Shown here: positions 24,701 to 37,288 of the stretch, one piece after another
Position numbering within the stretch: the stretch's first letter is position 1
Layout of the letters: each line of letters starts with the position of its first letter
From: Paramecium sonneborni
Taxonomy: Eukaryota > Ciliophora > Oligohymenophorea > Peniculida > Parameciidae
Length of the DNA: 64,000 nucleotides
Reading direction: 5' to 3'
Assembly: GCA_905182985.1 (NCBI GenBank)
Contig: CAJJDN010000037.1
Coordinates: forward strand, 245,500 to 309,499
The notes under the pieces: model-generated
The model's input: the letters and a program-made list of their open reading frames with translations, nothing else
Told to the model about the DNA's origin: nothing
Database searches by the model: none
Position numbers and translations under genes: made by a program

Positions 24701-24886
24701 AAATATCCTGATTTTCTGATATCAAAACATTGGATTTTCCTTCAAAATATTATTTATAAGTTTCTCGTAAAAATATCAATTTATCAGCGCTATAATAAAA
24801 ATTTTAAAGTACTTTGCTGGATTTATTGTAAATTTACAACTCTCTTCTAAAAATAAGACTTCATCTATGTTTGCAAACATATTCAT
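21727..24886 (-). CDS. UFD2: Ubiquitin conjugation factor E4 (UFD2/UBE4), complete copy 2
   Basis: A protein of roughly 1000+ residues, matching UFD2/UBE4 size. The start is ATG 24884-24886 (MNMFANIDEVLFLEE); a 23-nt intron follows after NPA. The long helical UFD2P core includes segments such as RELIISDIIARWYVSNKF and NVDNWNNN. The C-terminal U-box reads LIKDPVMLPQSKTIMDRKVI, then DPFTLTPLDEKDLIPLPELK, and a short acidic tail. E4 enzymes elongate ubiquitin chains on pre-ubiquitinated proteins in ER-associated and nuclear quality control. Several further small introns probably lie in the core and were not all placed. The truncated paralogue at 20507-21396 shows lower identity outside the U-box. 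Confidence 0.9.
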
Positions 24887-25139
24887 AATATGAAAAATTA
24901 TATAATAAATTTTTCTATTATCTTAACTATTTGTAAAAATGCCTTTAGATTAAAAGTTAAGTAATTGATAAAGCAAAAGAAAAAAAAATAGTACAAAATA
25001 AAATTTTATTCATTTTCAAATAATTATTATTTTCTTATATAACTTTTCGAAACTTAAACAATTTACGAAAAATTAATCTCATCATTTGATTGTGTTGAAT
25101 TAATTATTTATAAAAAGTTCACAGTCTTTTATTCTAAAA

Positions 25140-26354
25140 ATGGGTATTAATTGTTCAAATTGTTAAAGTTGTTCAAAGAAGGATGAAATTTAAATTTCTG
25201 AGTTTCATTAATAGACAATAAGTGGATAATCAAACGGTGAAGAAGTGAATTTTGAAGAAGAAAAGGAAAAAGTGTCTTTAGAAACAGAAAATAATTAATT
25301 AATACAATTAGTTTACGATAACTTAAATCCAAATCAATCTGTTTTATAACCTAATGAAAAATAATAATCAGAAATCATTTTAACTTCATGTATATTTTAG
25401 AGTAAATATTATGAGAATCCAATAGTGATTTATAGAGAAGAAAGAATGAAATGATTGAAAGAAATTATGAAGATATGATGGAGACAGGAGGAAATAAATG
25501 TAATACAAAAATTAGAGAAAAAAGATAAAAACATTATTTTAAAAGTGGAGCATATTATGAAGGAGAATGGATTGGATAATAAAGAGATGGATTTGGAATT
25601 TAAATTTGGCCAGATGGAGCAGGATATGAAGGAGAATGGAAAGAAAATAGAGCAAATGGAAAAGGTAAATTTAGGCATGTCAGTGGAGATTTTTATGATG
25701 GAGATTGGAAAGAAGATAGAGTTAGTGGTTAAGGAAAATATATTCATGCAAATGGATCTAAATATGAGGGAAGTTGGTTAAATGATTTACCACATGGATA
25801 TGGTATTGAAACATAAATAGATCATTCTAAATATGAAGGAAATTATAAATTTGGTAAAAAGAATGGTTTTGGTAAATATTACTGGAGTGATGGATCTTTT
25901 TATATTGGTTATTGGAAAAAAAATTAATTAGAAGGATATGGAATTTATACTTGGTCTGATGGTAGAGTAAATTATTAATTCAATTTAGAAATATGTGGGA
26001 ATGTGGAGTAAAAATGAAATGAATGGTAGAGGAATTTATACTTGGCCAGATGGACGTTCACATGAAGGATATTATGTAAAAGATAAAAAATAAGGATATG
26101 GTATATATTTATGGCCTGATGGAAGAAGTATTTAATAAAGATTTATTCTAGAATATGACGGTTATTGGAATAATGGAAAATAATCTGGAAAAGGTAGATA
26201 TACATTACCTACAGGTAAAAGTTAATTAGGTTTATGGGAAGATGGTCGCAGAATCTCATGGATAAATGATGATGAAGATATAAAACCTGATGGATGGGAT
26301 TAATATAAATAACCGACATTCCAATAAGACAATTTCAATTTAACAAATTTATGA
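25140..26354 (+). CDS. MORN-repeat protein with likely N-terminal lipid anchor
   Basis: 382 residues after introns of about 20, 22 and 24 nt. From residue ~125 to ~360 there is a run of about ten MORN motifs, for example GAYYEGEWIGQQRDGFGIQI, YEGEWKENRANGKGK, YDGDWKEDRVSGQGKY, YIGYWKKNQLEGYGIYTW. MORN arrays are plasma-membrane or cortex associated scaffolds. The N-terminus MGINCSNCQSC has Gly2 followed by several Cys, the pattern for myristoylation plus palmitoylation, consistent with membrane attachment (inference). The region between (residues ~12-120) is acidic and Gln-rich. Exact position of the first intron is uncertain. Confidence 0.85.
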
Positions 26355-27023
26355 TACTACAAATTTATTTATCAATATCAATTCAAATAAAAAATATTTT
26401 TAATTTGTAGAATCTTTTTTATTTTTCATTTTCTTCAAATTATTGTTATTAATTTTAAATTAATATTTGATTAATTTTCACCGTAAGAAAGGTTTTATCA
26501 AATTCATTATTAGATTAAAAAATTTCAATCAAATTATTTCATTTATGATCAGATATTTAAACAATTTTCCCATTCATTTAACTATATCATAATTAGTTGA
26601 AATCTGAAAATATGTGTGATGTATTAATTAAATTTATCTAATTAAATGAATAATCATATTTAGATAATAGTTGATAATCAAATTTTATGGATTTTAATAT
26701 TATTTATTTAGATATTTTAATTTAGATCTAATATAAAAATCTTAAAAAAAGATCTATAGATTTTGATTATCAATTGCTTTAATTAAAATACTTATGGAAG
26801 GGTGATGTTTAAAAATTAATCAGACATTTATTTTTTACATAAAGTTAAAATAAAATCTATAAAAAGAAACATATAGAATATTTAGAAATTTTTGTTTTGA
26901 AAGTCAATTTTTTATATTTTCTTTATAATTTTAAATATGAAATAAGAGATAATGCATTTGGGTATGTTAGATGCAATATTTAAAGAATATGTGAATTGAT
27001 TTATAAATTATTTTTATTATACA
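26355..27023. other. Intergenic, A+T-rich
   Basis: About 670 bp with stop codons in all frames even under the ciliate code; no RNA gene or repeat recognised. It separates two plus-strand genes. Confidence 0.4.
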
Positions 27024-28012
27024 ATGGCATTTTAAGAGCCATGTCCTTGGCTATTTAATCTAGCCTCTTTTGATTTGCATCATAAGGAAGGCTTAGATAT
27101 TACTCTTAGTAATTTAGCATTGTTAGAAGAGGCAACGAATAAAACAGAGGAAAAGCTACGTGATCGTGTAAATTTAGTGAAACAAAGGATTCAACAATTA
27201 GCAGAAGTATTATTAAATTCAATAGTGATAGAGAATAAATGTTTGTAATGCTAAGTTAAATCATCTTTAAAATTGTCCTTAAGCAATAGTATTTCAATCC
27301 CCAAGTAAGTTTGTAAAGAAATATGAATTTGATCCTACAAATAAACAATCCATATTTTCAGAATGTTATAATAAACCAATTATTCCAATATATGAACCTT
27401 ATAAATATATAAGATTGGCAAACGAACAAGGGTCTTAAGGGAAAGCCCCTGATAATATTGATAGAGTAGCTACAATTCAGATGGCATATGGAAGATTTAC
27501 TTAGAAAGGAAAAACTATATTTGAAGGAGAAAGAGCTTTAGCAAAGAGATAAATATAAGGTTATGGAACTGTTCCAAGAAAACTTAAAAATGTAGATAGT
27601 TTATTAGTTTTTAATTAATTGATAAATCCATATACTCATCATACTTTTGATGCTCGTGAAATATTTCCAGAACCAGCAGTATGAAAATAATAATAATAAA
27701 TTAGAAACCAGAGAATAAAAGGAAAAAGTAATAAGAAGAGGAAGAATAAGTAACAATGGCAGATGCACCAAATACAATAGGAGAAACCATAACAAAGTAT
27801 GGAGAAGAATCATATTCTTATGTTCCATCAAATAAACCAATAGCACAATTAAAAGTGGATGCAAAACTTAATTTAGCAGGAATTGTTGACTATGATCCAG
27901 ATAATGATGATATTGACTTTTTTAATCCATCAACTTAATAGAGAAATAAGAAACCCGTAGCACCTAGTATTGCTCCTGCATAACAATCTCAATAACTTTA
28001 ATAAACATAATA

Positions 28013-28048
<36 letters not shown>

Positions 28049-28597
28049 TTAATAATAATAATAATATTAATAATAATAATAGTAGCAATAATATTAATAA
28101 TAATAATAATATTAGTAATAATAATAATAATAATAAATACAATAACCTCCACCATAATAATAATAAAATAGAGCACCTCCTCCTCCTCCACCACCTCCTC
28201 CAACAGGTGCCCCTCCACCTCCACCTCCACCTCCCCCTCCTCCTCCTCCTCCACCTCCTCCTGGTCCTCCTCCTCCTGGATAATTACCACCTCCACCTGC
28301 AGGTGCTAGAGCTAGGCTTCTAGATGATTTAAATACTGATAATCCTTTAGCCAGATTAAAACCTGTTAATAAAAATAAAGCAGCAGCAGAATAACCTAAA
28401 CCATAAAGCAAAGCACCTGAAATGAATCACATGGATATTTTGAAATAATAAATTGCTTAAAGGTTAAAATTATATTATAAAATTTATTTAGATATTAAGA
28501 TTTGAATAGATAACCAACCAGAACAACTAAAACAATGAGAACATAAATCATTGGATAGAGAATGGATGATAGCGATTATTCTGAGCATAGCGATTGA
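27024..28597 (+). CDS. WASHC1: WASH complex subunit 1 (WASH1-type Arp2/3 activator)
   Basis: 497 residues after introns of 25, 26 and 29 nt (length then divides by three). WASH promotes Arp2/3-driven actin branching on endosomes. WASH-type marks in order: N-terminal helical domain (LALLEEATNKTEEKLRDRV, INVCNAKLNHLQNCPQAIVF, then PSKF); the LKNVDSLLVFNQLINPY strip corresponding to the family's SVSSLLLFN; SYSYVPSNKPIAQL; a polyQ tract and a polyproline profilin-type tract (28169-28294); a WH2 motif ARARLLDDLNTDNPLARLK; a central helix MDILKQQIAQR; and an acidic end DDSDYSEHSD. The terminal acidic motif lacks the usual Trp. Assignment to WASH over SCAR/WAVE rests on the LLLFN and YVP segments. 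Confidence 0.82.
27985..28155 (+). repeat. TAA/TAG-encoded polyglutamine tract in WASH1
   Basis: Mostly TAA triplets with TAG, CAA and ATT interruptions, read in the WASH1 frame as a long Gln run before the polyproline tract. Confidence 0.85.
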
Positions 28598-28647
28598 ATA
28601 ATTTATCATAAAATTAGCACAAAATCACTTCATCTTTATATTCTTAC

Positions 28648-29470
28648 TCAATTTTACTATATATCTGGTTTTCTTCTAGGGGATACTCTTAAGGCATTTT
28701 GACTCATACCAGCTTTTACATTCAAATACTTAATTGGACTTACTTTAGTTTAATTGTCAACTTAATCAGATTGAGAATTAACATTATATCTTCTTCCTTA
28801 TCTTGGTTCTTCTTTTACTTCTTCTTTTATTGGACGATTTGATTGTAAATTTTAAACTTATTGTTCTTTAGGAAACAAGAGCATAGTCTAACTTAATATG
28901 ATTATGTACTTAAGATTATTATTATTATTCTAACTATTATTGCTTCTCTTCCATGACTGTAACTTTACTTTTGAATTCACTATACGCTTCTTTTTAAGAA
29001 TCAGGTAATGTGGTTTGATTATTACTTCCCTACAATTTTTTTTTCTAGAGTCCATTCTTAAGTCCTTCTAATTATTCTACAGCCTTTTATAAGACAACAA
29101 GTTCAAAGGTTGTAGTTTTAAGAAGACTTTAAGTTGGATTTTGATTCATCTTTTGATTCAAAACCTAAATCTAATGATTAGCGTTTTCTAACTATCTTTT
29201 AAGATTATGATTCTCTTTTTCAAGGGTCTGTATTCTTAGAGCCATGCTTTCTAAAGATTATCCATTATATTAAGGTGTATTTTGCATTTATCTACTTCTA
29301 TCTCTCATATCTGTTGAATATGGTTTCATCCCTTCATTTTACCCTCCCAAATTTGATGTTGGAGTGAAAGGTTGCATGGGTAATTGTCTTTACATTGGTG
29401 AGCTAGATACATTCCTTTGTTATTATTGATATCCAGGAACCATATGCTATTATGAATAATGTTACTACAT
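28648..29470 (-). CDS. Gln-rich coiled-coil protein, unknown
   Basis: 266 residues after a 22-nt intron. The N-terminal 65 residues are Gln/Ser/Pro-rich (MQQHYSQQHMVPGYQQQQ). A coiled coil follows (ALRIQTLEKENHNLKRQLEN, then FELVVLQKAVEQLEGLKNGL). The C-terminal tail is basic and Ser/Pro-rich, ending LRVSPRRKPDIQQN, which carries possible SP/RK kinase sites. No family recognised. It converges on WASH1. Confidence 0.7.
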
Positions 29471-29610
29471 TTACTACTTTAATTAATGTTTTACATCATT
29501 TCTTTTAAATTCATATTAACATTATCATATAAAAACTCAATAAATAAACAAATGTATCAAATATCACAATTAAGAATTATGTACATCAATATTATATATT
29601 ATAAAATTAA

Positions 29611-31061
29611 TCATTTTTTTTATTTTTAAACAGCTGCTGCACTTTATGGCCTTTTTTTTTATTATTTCAATTTTTCTTTTTCCTCAGCAATTCTCATTGG
29701 TCTTTTTTTAGGACCTTCTTTTAATTTAATCATATTTTTAAATTCTGTTTCTGACTCCAATAATCTTTCTTCTACAATTCTACCTCCCTATGTCAGAACC
29801 CATTATTTAATAACTTATAAGTTTCCTTAATCAAAATGCTTAATTATTATTTTATGATGTTTAATCTTTCCTTACTTATCATTTATAACTGTAATATCTA
29901 CTAATGACATTTAAACTCCATTTAATTATCCACTCAGTTTTTCCCAATTAACATCTTTTCCCATTCCTCTTATACTTAATTCTAAATAAAAAGGCTTTGG
30001 AAACAATTTTTCATCCTATTCAAGATTTTTACCAGGAGAAGCCTTTGGAGACTATGATTTACTTTTTGGTTGTTTTGATTTAATTTAATCTTGTGTTTAT
30101 TTATCTAACATTTAACCATAATATTAATGAGTGTCCATTTATGAACTCATACCTTTCAACATTTATCTTTAATGATATTTAGCCCCATATAGTTCATTCT
30201 CTTACATATATTCCACCTATTTTATTCTCCCACTATTTTACTATGGCTTTTATTGATAATATTTCTCTAAACCATTTCCAAATACATCTGAAAATTTTGG
30301 ATTCTTTTATTTCAGCTCAGCATTTGGATTATTGACTTTTTCATATACTTTTGCTGGATTTTATAGCTGATTAGATAATTATTATTAGCTAGGTTACTAT
30401 TATGTATTTTATTATGATGTAAATGCTCCTTAATTATTATCTTATGCAGCAAATGAAGCAGTCTCAATCATTTGGTTATGTTCTTTAATTACATTATATG
30501 GATTTTCTTATTATTGATTTAACTATTGTTTTTATTTATCATTTTGTTCTAATTATTATTAATTTTTGAGTTGTTACTATTATAGTAAAAATTACTAATA
30601 TTGCTATTATTAAATTTGAAGGAATTATTATTCAGTTAATTATTAGTTGTTTGAAACTGACTCTGTATTAACTCTCTATTAATTAGCCGTTTAAGGTCTA
30701 CTTTAAATCATATGAACATTATGAATTATTGGAGTATTTACATCAGTTTTCTTATTTTCTTTCAAATTCTAACTATTCCACCAGAACATATCATATGGTA
30801 ATATTTCTATTATATTTTTTATTGTCTACTTTCAGAGTTTTAATTATGTGTTGCTTTACTATAATCTACTAGATCTTACTAAGGAAGATGAAAAATGTTG
30901 CTTTGTTATTGTTTAGCTTTCAAGATTTTAGAAACATTAAAGGGTGAATCATCAGGTTGTATTTAAGATTACTGAATATTAATAGCTTATTCAGTTAAAG
31001 TCTTAGGATGAGGTTCATAATTGTATACCACAACATTCTTTTGATTTTTCTGTTAGGACAT
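29611..31061 (-). CDS. Gln-rich protein with a conserved-looking C-terminal module, unknown
   Basis: 475 residues after one 23-nt intron; the length check supports the model. It starts MSQQKNQKNVVVYNYEPHPK. The centre is very Gln/Asn-rich and probably disordered. Residues ~370-455 look folded (FPKPFYLELSIRGMGKDVNW, LVDITVINDKQGKIKHHKII, then TQGGRIVEERLLESETEFKN) and end in a basic KKRPMRIAEEKEKLKQQ helix. No family recognised. It starts 12 bp downstream of the stop of the hydrolase gene on the same strand. Confidence 0.7.
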
Positions 31062-31073
31062 TAATTTAAATAA

Positions 31074-32298
31074 TCAAATATTTGAACATCCCTTATTGTC
31101 TGGCCAATATACATTATCAATATGCATATTATTCTACTCTTGGTTTTATATCCAATATCCTAAAGAATTAGCTATAGTCCATTAAGAATCATTTGGTATT
31201 GCCCAATTTGATGTATAAAATATTTTTTTTTATGTAAAACTATTTAATTACTAAATTTAATACCAATGTTCAAGACAAGCAACACCAAATGAACCTGTTT
31301 TAGGATCTGATAACTTTCTATCATTTATAAGATTTATAATTTATTTTCTCATAGCTTCTATACAAGTTCTCTCTTTATAATCACATCTTGTAAGAGTATA
31401 ATCCCAAGCATTATATATATGTAATATATTTGGAATGCATGCTGTATCATATAAGGATTGCATAAAAAAAATTGGTACATTAATAAATTATAGTAAATAC
31501 TATGCAAAATGACATTTCCATTTTTCATTTGGATAATTTTTCACACATTATTCATTTATAGGATCTACTTCTTCATTTGCTAATTTATGATATTATTTTT
31601 ATCTTCTATCACTTGCTGCTTAGGCACCATCATATGGTTACAAATCTAAAAATATACCTGAATCAGGAGCTCCCAAAATTTAAACATTCAAAGGCAAACG
31701 ATCTCTTATATATTGAATCCAACTAAATACAGCTAATCCTCCTGCTGAACAACCAGAAACAACTATTTTATTTGCCTAAGATAACTTTATCAAATGCTCT
31801 GAAAATATTGATTTAAATATTAATTCTCCTCTTATATATATAGTCTTATCTTTTATTTATAAAGGCTAACTTCTATAACCTTAATGTCCTGTTCCATCAC
31901 AATAATTTACAAATATTGTATTCCAATTATAAAAATAAGGATTCACATTTTAATTCCTATTAAATAATCCATCCATTTAAGTTGTTGTTGCCTAAAACTT
32001 TGAACTACCCATATTTGTATTTGAACGATCATAAGCCTATTATAACATTTCTGCTTCATCAAATCCTTAAATCCATCCTCCACCTTCAAAAAATATTAAA
32101 TATTTATCTGCTCCATCTCCATTTCCTTACTCAAAATAATAACTCTATTATAAAAAATGTTTTTACAGCTCTTGTACCATCTAAACATAAAGCGTTTTAA
32201 TCCTAAACTTATCTTAATGTCTATATAGCACTTGAAATATTTAGAATGCAATAAAGAAATAGATACATTAATTAATTTATATAAGGAATTTTTTTCAT
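31074..32298 (-). CDS. Secreted NOTUM/pectin-acetylesterase-like serine hydrolase
   Basis: 392 residues after introns of 22 and 24 nt. A signal peptide MKKIPYINQLMYLFLYCILN...SSA is followed by an alpha/beta-hydrolase of the PAE/NOTUM family. Visible family marks: ALCLDGTRA near the N-terminus, FEGGGWI oxyanion segment, FVNYCDGTGHQGY, nucleophile Ser in VVSGCSAGGLAVFSW, LGAPDSGIFLD with the catalytic Asp, and CLEHC with the likely catalytic His. Plant members deacetylate pectin; animal NOTUM removes palmitoleate from Wnt. In a phagotrophic ciliate a secreted or phagosomal digestive role is plausible but inferred. All three catalytic positions appear intact. Confidence 0.88.
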
Positions 32299-33104
32299 TG
32301 TAGATCTTCATTTCTTATTAATTTTTCATTGATTTTAAATGTAATAGCTAATTAAAAATAGTCATATTTCCTCATTTTTATTTGATAATTTATATATTAT
32401 TTTATTCTATCCTAAATCCATATTAATATCATTTAAAAATTCGTTAATTATAATCTAGAATAAAATCTTTAGAAGATCATAGTTTTTAAAGGTTGTTTTA
32501 TCTCAGAGAAGGATTTCTTTTGATTTAATATTAAAACCAATAATGATTTTTATTTATTATCTGTTCGCATTTTGTTAATGTATCGAACATTAGATTTTAT
32601 GTATTTTCCTTGATAATACAAATAATTTTTATCTAAATTTGAATTATATGATTTACATATAACCCTAAAATAAATCTTATCTTTCAACTATTTTCATTAA
32701 AAAATCATAGCCCATCAGATAAAATAGATTTATATTTAAACAGTTACCCTTATCAAGTCAAAAAGTTTGCTTTTTTGTGAAACAATTTTACTAGTTTGTA
32801 GAATAAATGAATAATATTTTTTTAAGAAATTTATAAATATTTCTATTAATTATTTCCAAGGAATTCAAACGAATAGATAATTAATATATTAAAATTCTCT
32901 TAACGTACTATAATCTTCTATATTAGCGTTCTTAATCTCTAAATTTGTTAATGGATCTTGAAGGTTCTTTAATTTTCAAAAAAAAACTTTTTTGGCAATT
33001 TTAATTTTAAAATTTAATTATAAAAAAAACATAGTAAAATTATTCTATGAAACTTAGAGACAATTTAAATTCAGAATAATAATTCAAAAAAAAAATTTGA
33101 TAAT
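32299..33104. other. Intergenic, A+T-rich
   Basis: About 800 bp between two minus-strand genes. Full of TGA in all frames; no gene, RNA or repeat recognised. Confidence 0.4.
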
Positions 33105-34643
33105 TCAAATCTTTTCTAGTTCTATAATTTTCTGTAATTTTTCCCTTCGAATAATTGTGTAGTGATTTTTGAATTCTCTTGAAGCTTTTTTTTAATTTTT
33201 TCTAACTTAATCATACTTCTGCTCTTTTTTTTTAAGTGTATCATAATCAAAAGAAAATTATCTAAGATGAGTGTAAATAGCTTAATTTACCATTTAAAGC
33301 TTTTGCTTTTACTCAATTGATTTCTTACGAGTATCTTTTATTAATTATTCTTAGGTCAAAGACGGATTTTTAATTTGGTAATTCTAAAAATATTATATAT
33401 CAGCTGAAGAAAATACTTTTTTAATGATTTATTTACATACCTTAAAAAAATTGTGATTTAGAAACATATAACAAAAAGCAATCAGTTTTTGCATAAATAG
33501 CCTCTTTTCGCTTTTTTTCTAAATCAAAATCATTATCAATAATTTCTGAGTATCCAACTAATGATCCTATTTCATAATCAATATTAAATGAGATAGTTCT
33601 TGTAATAATTTAGCTTAACCATTTTTTCTTGTTCTAATAATAGATTATATAGAAATTATTACAATAGGCCATCTATTTTAATCTTCTAAGTCCATAACTA
33701 TTTTTCGAGCCAAAGTTCCTAGTTTAACAATATAAAGATAATCAACAAAATCACCAACATTATAGAGAGTTTCGTTGGAAGTTAAAAATTTCCCTTAAAG
33801 TAAGCAACAAAATTTATTCAATTTTTCATCAGGAAAATGAGAGAATAATTAATGATTTCTTATAAATTGTTCATGGTTTGAATGTTCCGCTTTCATATTA
33901 TGATTAAGAATAGTGATATAATCTATTCGATTTAAAATTAATAAATGTGTAAGAGTTACTGCCTATATAGTATCATTTCTAAAATAATCATATTCTAAAG
34001 CACCTCTATCAATTAAGTTTTTTGATCCCAATTAAACGTTTTTCAATCCTTAAACTATTACTTTTCCATCAAAAATTATATACATAGAATCTCCTTTATC
34101 TCCTTTTTGACAAATAATTTCATCTTCTTCATAGCTTTTAGCTTATAATCTACTAGAGATCTATTTTATCATTCTTAATGGCATAAGTCTAAAGAAATCT
34201 AGCTTAACCAAATAATTAGCAACAATTTCATTTAATTCTTCTGATCTTTTAAAAGGGCTAAAATTTTATTCAGATTAATACTCTAATTCACATATTGAGA
34301 AGACTTATAAATGGTAATCAAAATTTTTAGATTTTTTAAGTTTCATAAAGTCTGTTCTTCCTTTTAACCAACTTGGAAATTCAAATTTACCCCAATCTTC
34401 ATTTTAAAAAAGCATTGAATTTCTAATTGATTGTTCATCATAATTTATTGTAGCATTAAGCTTCAATTTTTATTCATACCTAAGTTTTCCTAATGTATGT
34501 AATTTTTTTTCAATAGAAGCAGTAGTAGATCTTGAAGTAAGATATTCATTTTATGGAGTACCCATTTAAATAGTCCTGTATGTGTATTCATTAGAAGGCT
34601 TTTTAGATTCGCTACTAATAGATCTTCTTTATTTAGTATTCAT
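33105..34643 (-). CDS. Cyclic-nucleotide-binding-domain protein
   Basis: 494 residues after introns of 29 and 25 nt. The N-terminal ~115 residues are basic and Ser/Thr-rich. A cNMP-binding domain starts near residue 155: LVKLDFFRLMPLRMIKQISS, then EEDEIICQKGDKGDSMYIIF and DGKVIVQG. A second cNBD-like region follows (HFPDEKLNKFCCLLQGKFLT, then NETLYNVGDFVDYLYIV). The classical phosphate-binding cassette (FGExALxxxxxR) is not obvious; the matching place reads LIDRGALEYDYFRN, so ligand binding is uncertain. A basic coiled coil forms the C-terminus. There are no membrane segments or kinase domain. Paramecium has many such stand-alone cNBD proteins. Confidence 0.8.
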
Positions 34644-35023
34644 TTTAAAGTAAATATTGGAATTCTTATAAATTATTTTTATCAAAGTAAATAATATTAA
34701 ATAAACTTTTTCTTCTTAATTAATTTGTAAATGAATAAAAAAAGAACAAGTTCTTTTTGTTGAATTTATTATGTTAAATATTTTTATTATAATTCATTAT
34801 CTTTTTATAAATGATAATGAAAAGTATTCTAGAATAATGATGAATGGGATGACAAAAAGAGTATTTTGATTAAATTTAACAACTTAAGTTAGGTTTGTTT
34901 ACTTTTATTATAAAGTTTTATTTTAATAAAGTATATATTCAAATAAATTATATTAGATATATATTATAAACACAAATTCTTGAATAAAATGAGAGTTGAA
35001 GTATATTAATATATAAAATAAAA
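34644..35023. other. Intergenic, divergent promoter region
   Basis: 380 bp between the divergent cNBD gene and glycogen phosphorylase. A+T-rich; nothing specific recognised. Confidence 0.4.
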
Positions 35024-36146
35024 ATGGATTAAAAAGCTACATATAGGACAAGTGTTCGTAGAGCAACAGTACAAGTTGGTGGAAGCCCTTCAAATATGTA
35101 CAGACCAGAATATTGTAATATAAAAATGTAATTTTTAAAGAGGTTGAGCAATTTGGATTGTAAGCCAGTCCTAGAGATACTTCTAAAATATGGGAATTGA
35201 TGGATTCGTACTAGGGAAGTGATAAATTAGCATTGTAATAATCGATTGTACATCATGTTGAGTACACGTTGGCAAGAACACGCTTTGATTTCTCAAAATT
35301 TCATAGTTATTAAGCTTTGTCTCATTCTGTAAGAGATAGATTGATTGAAGCATTTAATGATACAAATTTACATTTTCATTAAATGGATGCCAAACGTATA
35401 TACTATTTGAGTTTGGAATTTTTGATAGGGAGGTGTTTATAAAATGCATTAGTCAATTTAGATTTAGAAGATGATTATAGAGAAGCATTATTAGAACTTG
35501 GATATAAACTAGAAGAGTTATATGATGAAGAAGTAGATCCTGCTTTAGGTAATGGAGGTTTAGGAAGATTGGCAGCTTGTTTTTTGGATTCATTAGCTAC
35601 ATTAAATTATCCATCATTTGGATATGGAATAAGATATACTTATGGAATATTTAAATAATTAATTAAAGATGGTTATTAAGTAGAATCACCAGATTTTTGG
35701 TTGAATTAAGGAAATCCATGGGAAATAGAAAGATTAGATGTTTAATATTAAATTAGATTCTATGGTTTTGTAAAAAAAGTATGGGATCATGGAGTTGAAA
35801 GAAGTGTTTGGGAAGGAGGTGAAACTATTATGGCTAGAGCATATGATACACCAATTCCTGGATATAATACATAAAATACAATAGCATTAAGATTATGGAA
35901 ATCACATCCTGCATCAGAATTCGATTTTAGTAGTTTTAATACAGGAGATTATTTTAAAGCATTAGAATAAAGATAAAAAGCAGAATATATAACATCTGTT
36001 TTATATCCAAATGATTCAACTGATGCTGGAAAAGAATTAAGATTAAAATAATAATATCTTTTGGTTTCTGCCAGTATGTAAGATATTGTAAGAAGATTTA
36101 AGAGAAGAAAAGTTTTAGATTGGAATGCATTTCCATCTAAAGTTGC
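35006..36146. repeat. Duplicated segment at N 36147, copy A (1141 bp)
   Basis: Matches 36148-37288 with no difference seen; holds the first 1.1 kb of the glycogen phosphorylase gene. Interpreted as an unmerged contig overlap. Confidence 0.9.
35024..36146 (+). CDS. Glycogen phosphorylase, N-terminal fragment (assembly copy)
   Basis: Start codon and first ~365 codons of glycogen phosphorylase, identical to the start of 36166-38908 and cut by the N at 36147. Includes the same 26-nt first intron. Not a separate gene. Confidence 0.88.
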
Positions 36147-36147
36147 N

Positions 36148-37288
36148 TTAATATATAAAATAAAAATGGATTAAAAAGCTACATATAGGACAAGTGTTCG
36201 TAGAGCAACAGTACAAGTTGGTGGAAGCCCTTCAAATATGTACAGACCAGAATATTGTAATATAAAAATGTAATTTTTAAAGAGGTTGAGCAATTTGGAT
36301 TGTAAGCCAGTCCTAGAGATACTTCTAAAATATGGGAATTGATGGATTCGTACTAGGGAAGTGATAAATTAGCATTGTAATAATCGATTGTACATCATGT
36401 TGAGTACACGTTGGCAAGAACACGCTTTGATTTCTCAAAATTTCATAGTTATTAAGCTTTGTCTCATTCTGTAAGAGATAGATTGATTGAAGCATTTAAT
36501 GATACAAATTTACATTTTCATTAAATGGATGCCAAACGTATATACTATTTGAGTTTGGAATTTTTGATAGGGAGGTGTTTATAAAATGCATTAGTCAATT
36601 TAGATTTAGAAGATGATTATAGAGAAGCATTATTAGAACTTGGATATAAACTAGAAGAGTTATATGATGAAGAAGTAGATCCTGCTTTAGGTAATGGAGG
36701 TTTAGGAAGATTGGCAGCTTGTTTTTTGGATTCATTAGCTACATTAAATTATCCATCATTTGGATATGGAATAAGATATACTTATGGAATATTTAAATAA
36801 TTAATTAAAGATGGTTATTAAGTAGAATCACCAGATTTTTGGTTGAATTAAGGAAATCCATGGGAAATAGAAAGATTAGATGTTTAATATTAAATTAGAT
36901 TCTATGGTTTTGTAAAAAAAGTATGGGATCATGGAGTTGAAAGAAGTGTTTGGGAAGGAGGTGAAACTATTATGGCTAGAGCATATGATACACCAATTCC
37001 TGGATATAATACATAAAATACAATAGCATTAAGATTATGGAAATCACATCCTGCATCAGAATTCGATTTTAGTAGTTTTAATACAGGAGATTATTTTAAA
37101 GCATTAGAATAAAGATAAAAAGCAGAATATATAACATCTGTTTTATATCCAAATGATTCAACTGATGCTGGAAAAGAATTAAGATTAAAATAATAATATC
37201 TTTTGGTTTCTGCCAGTATGTAAGATATTGTAAGAAGATTTAAGAGAAGAAAAGTTTTAGATTGGAATGCATTTCCATCTAAAGTTGC
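36148..37288. repeat. Duplicated segment at N 36147, copy B
   Basis: Second copy of 35006-36146, continuous with the rest of the phosphorylase gene. Confidence 0.9.

Noticed and set aside
28112..28411. Glycine-rich minus-strand ORF
   Set aside because: It is the antisense of the polyproline tract of WASH1, whose plus-strand frame is supported by conserved segments on both sides.
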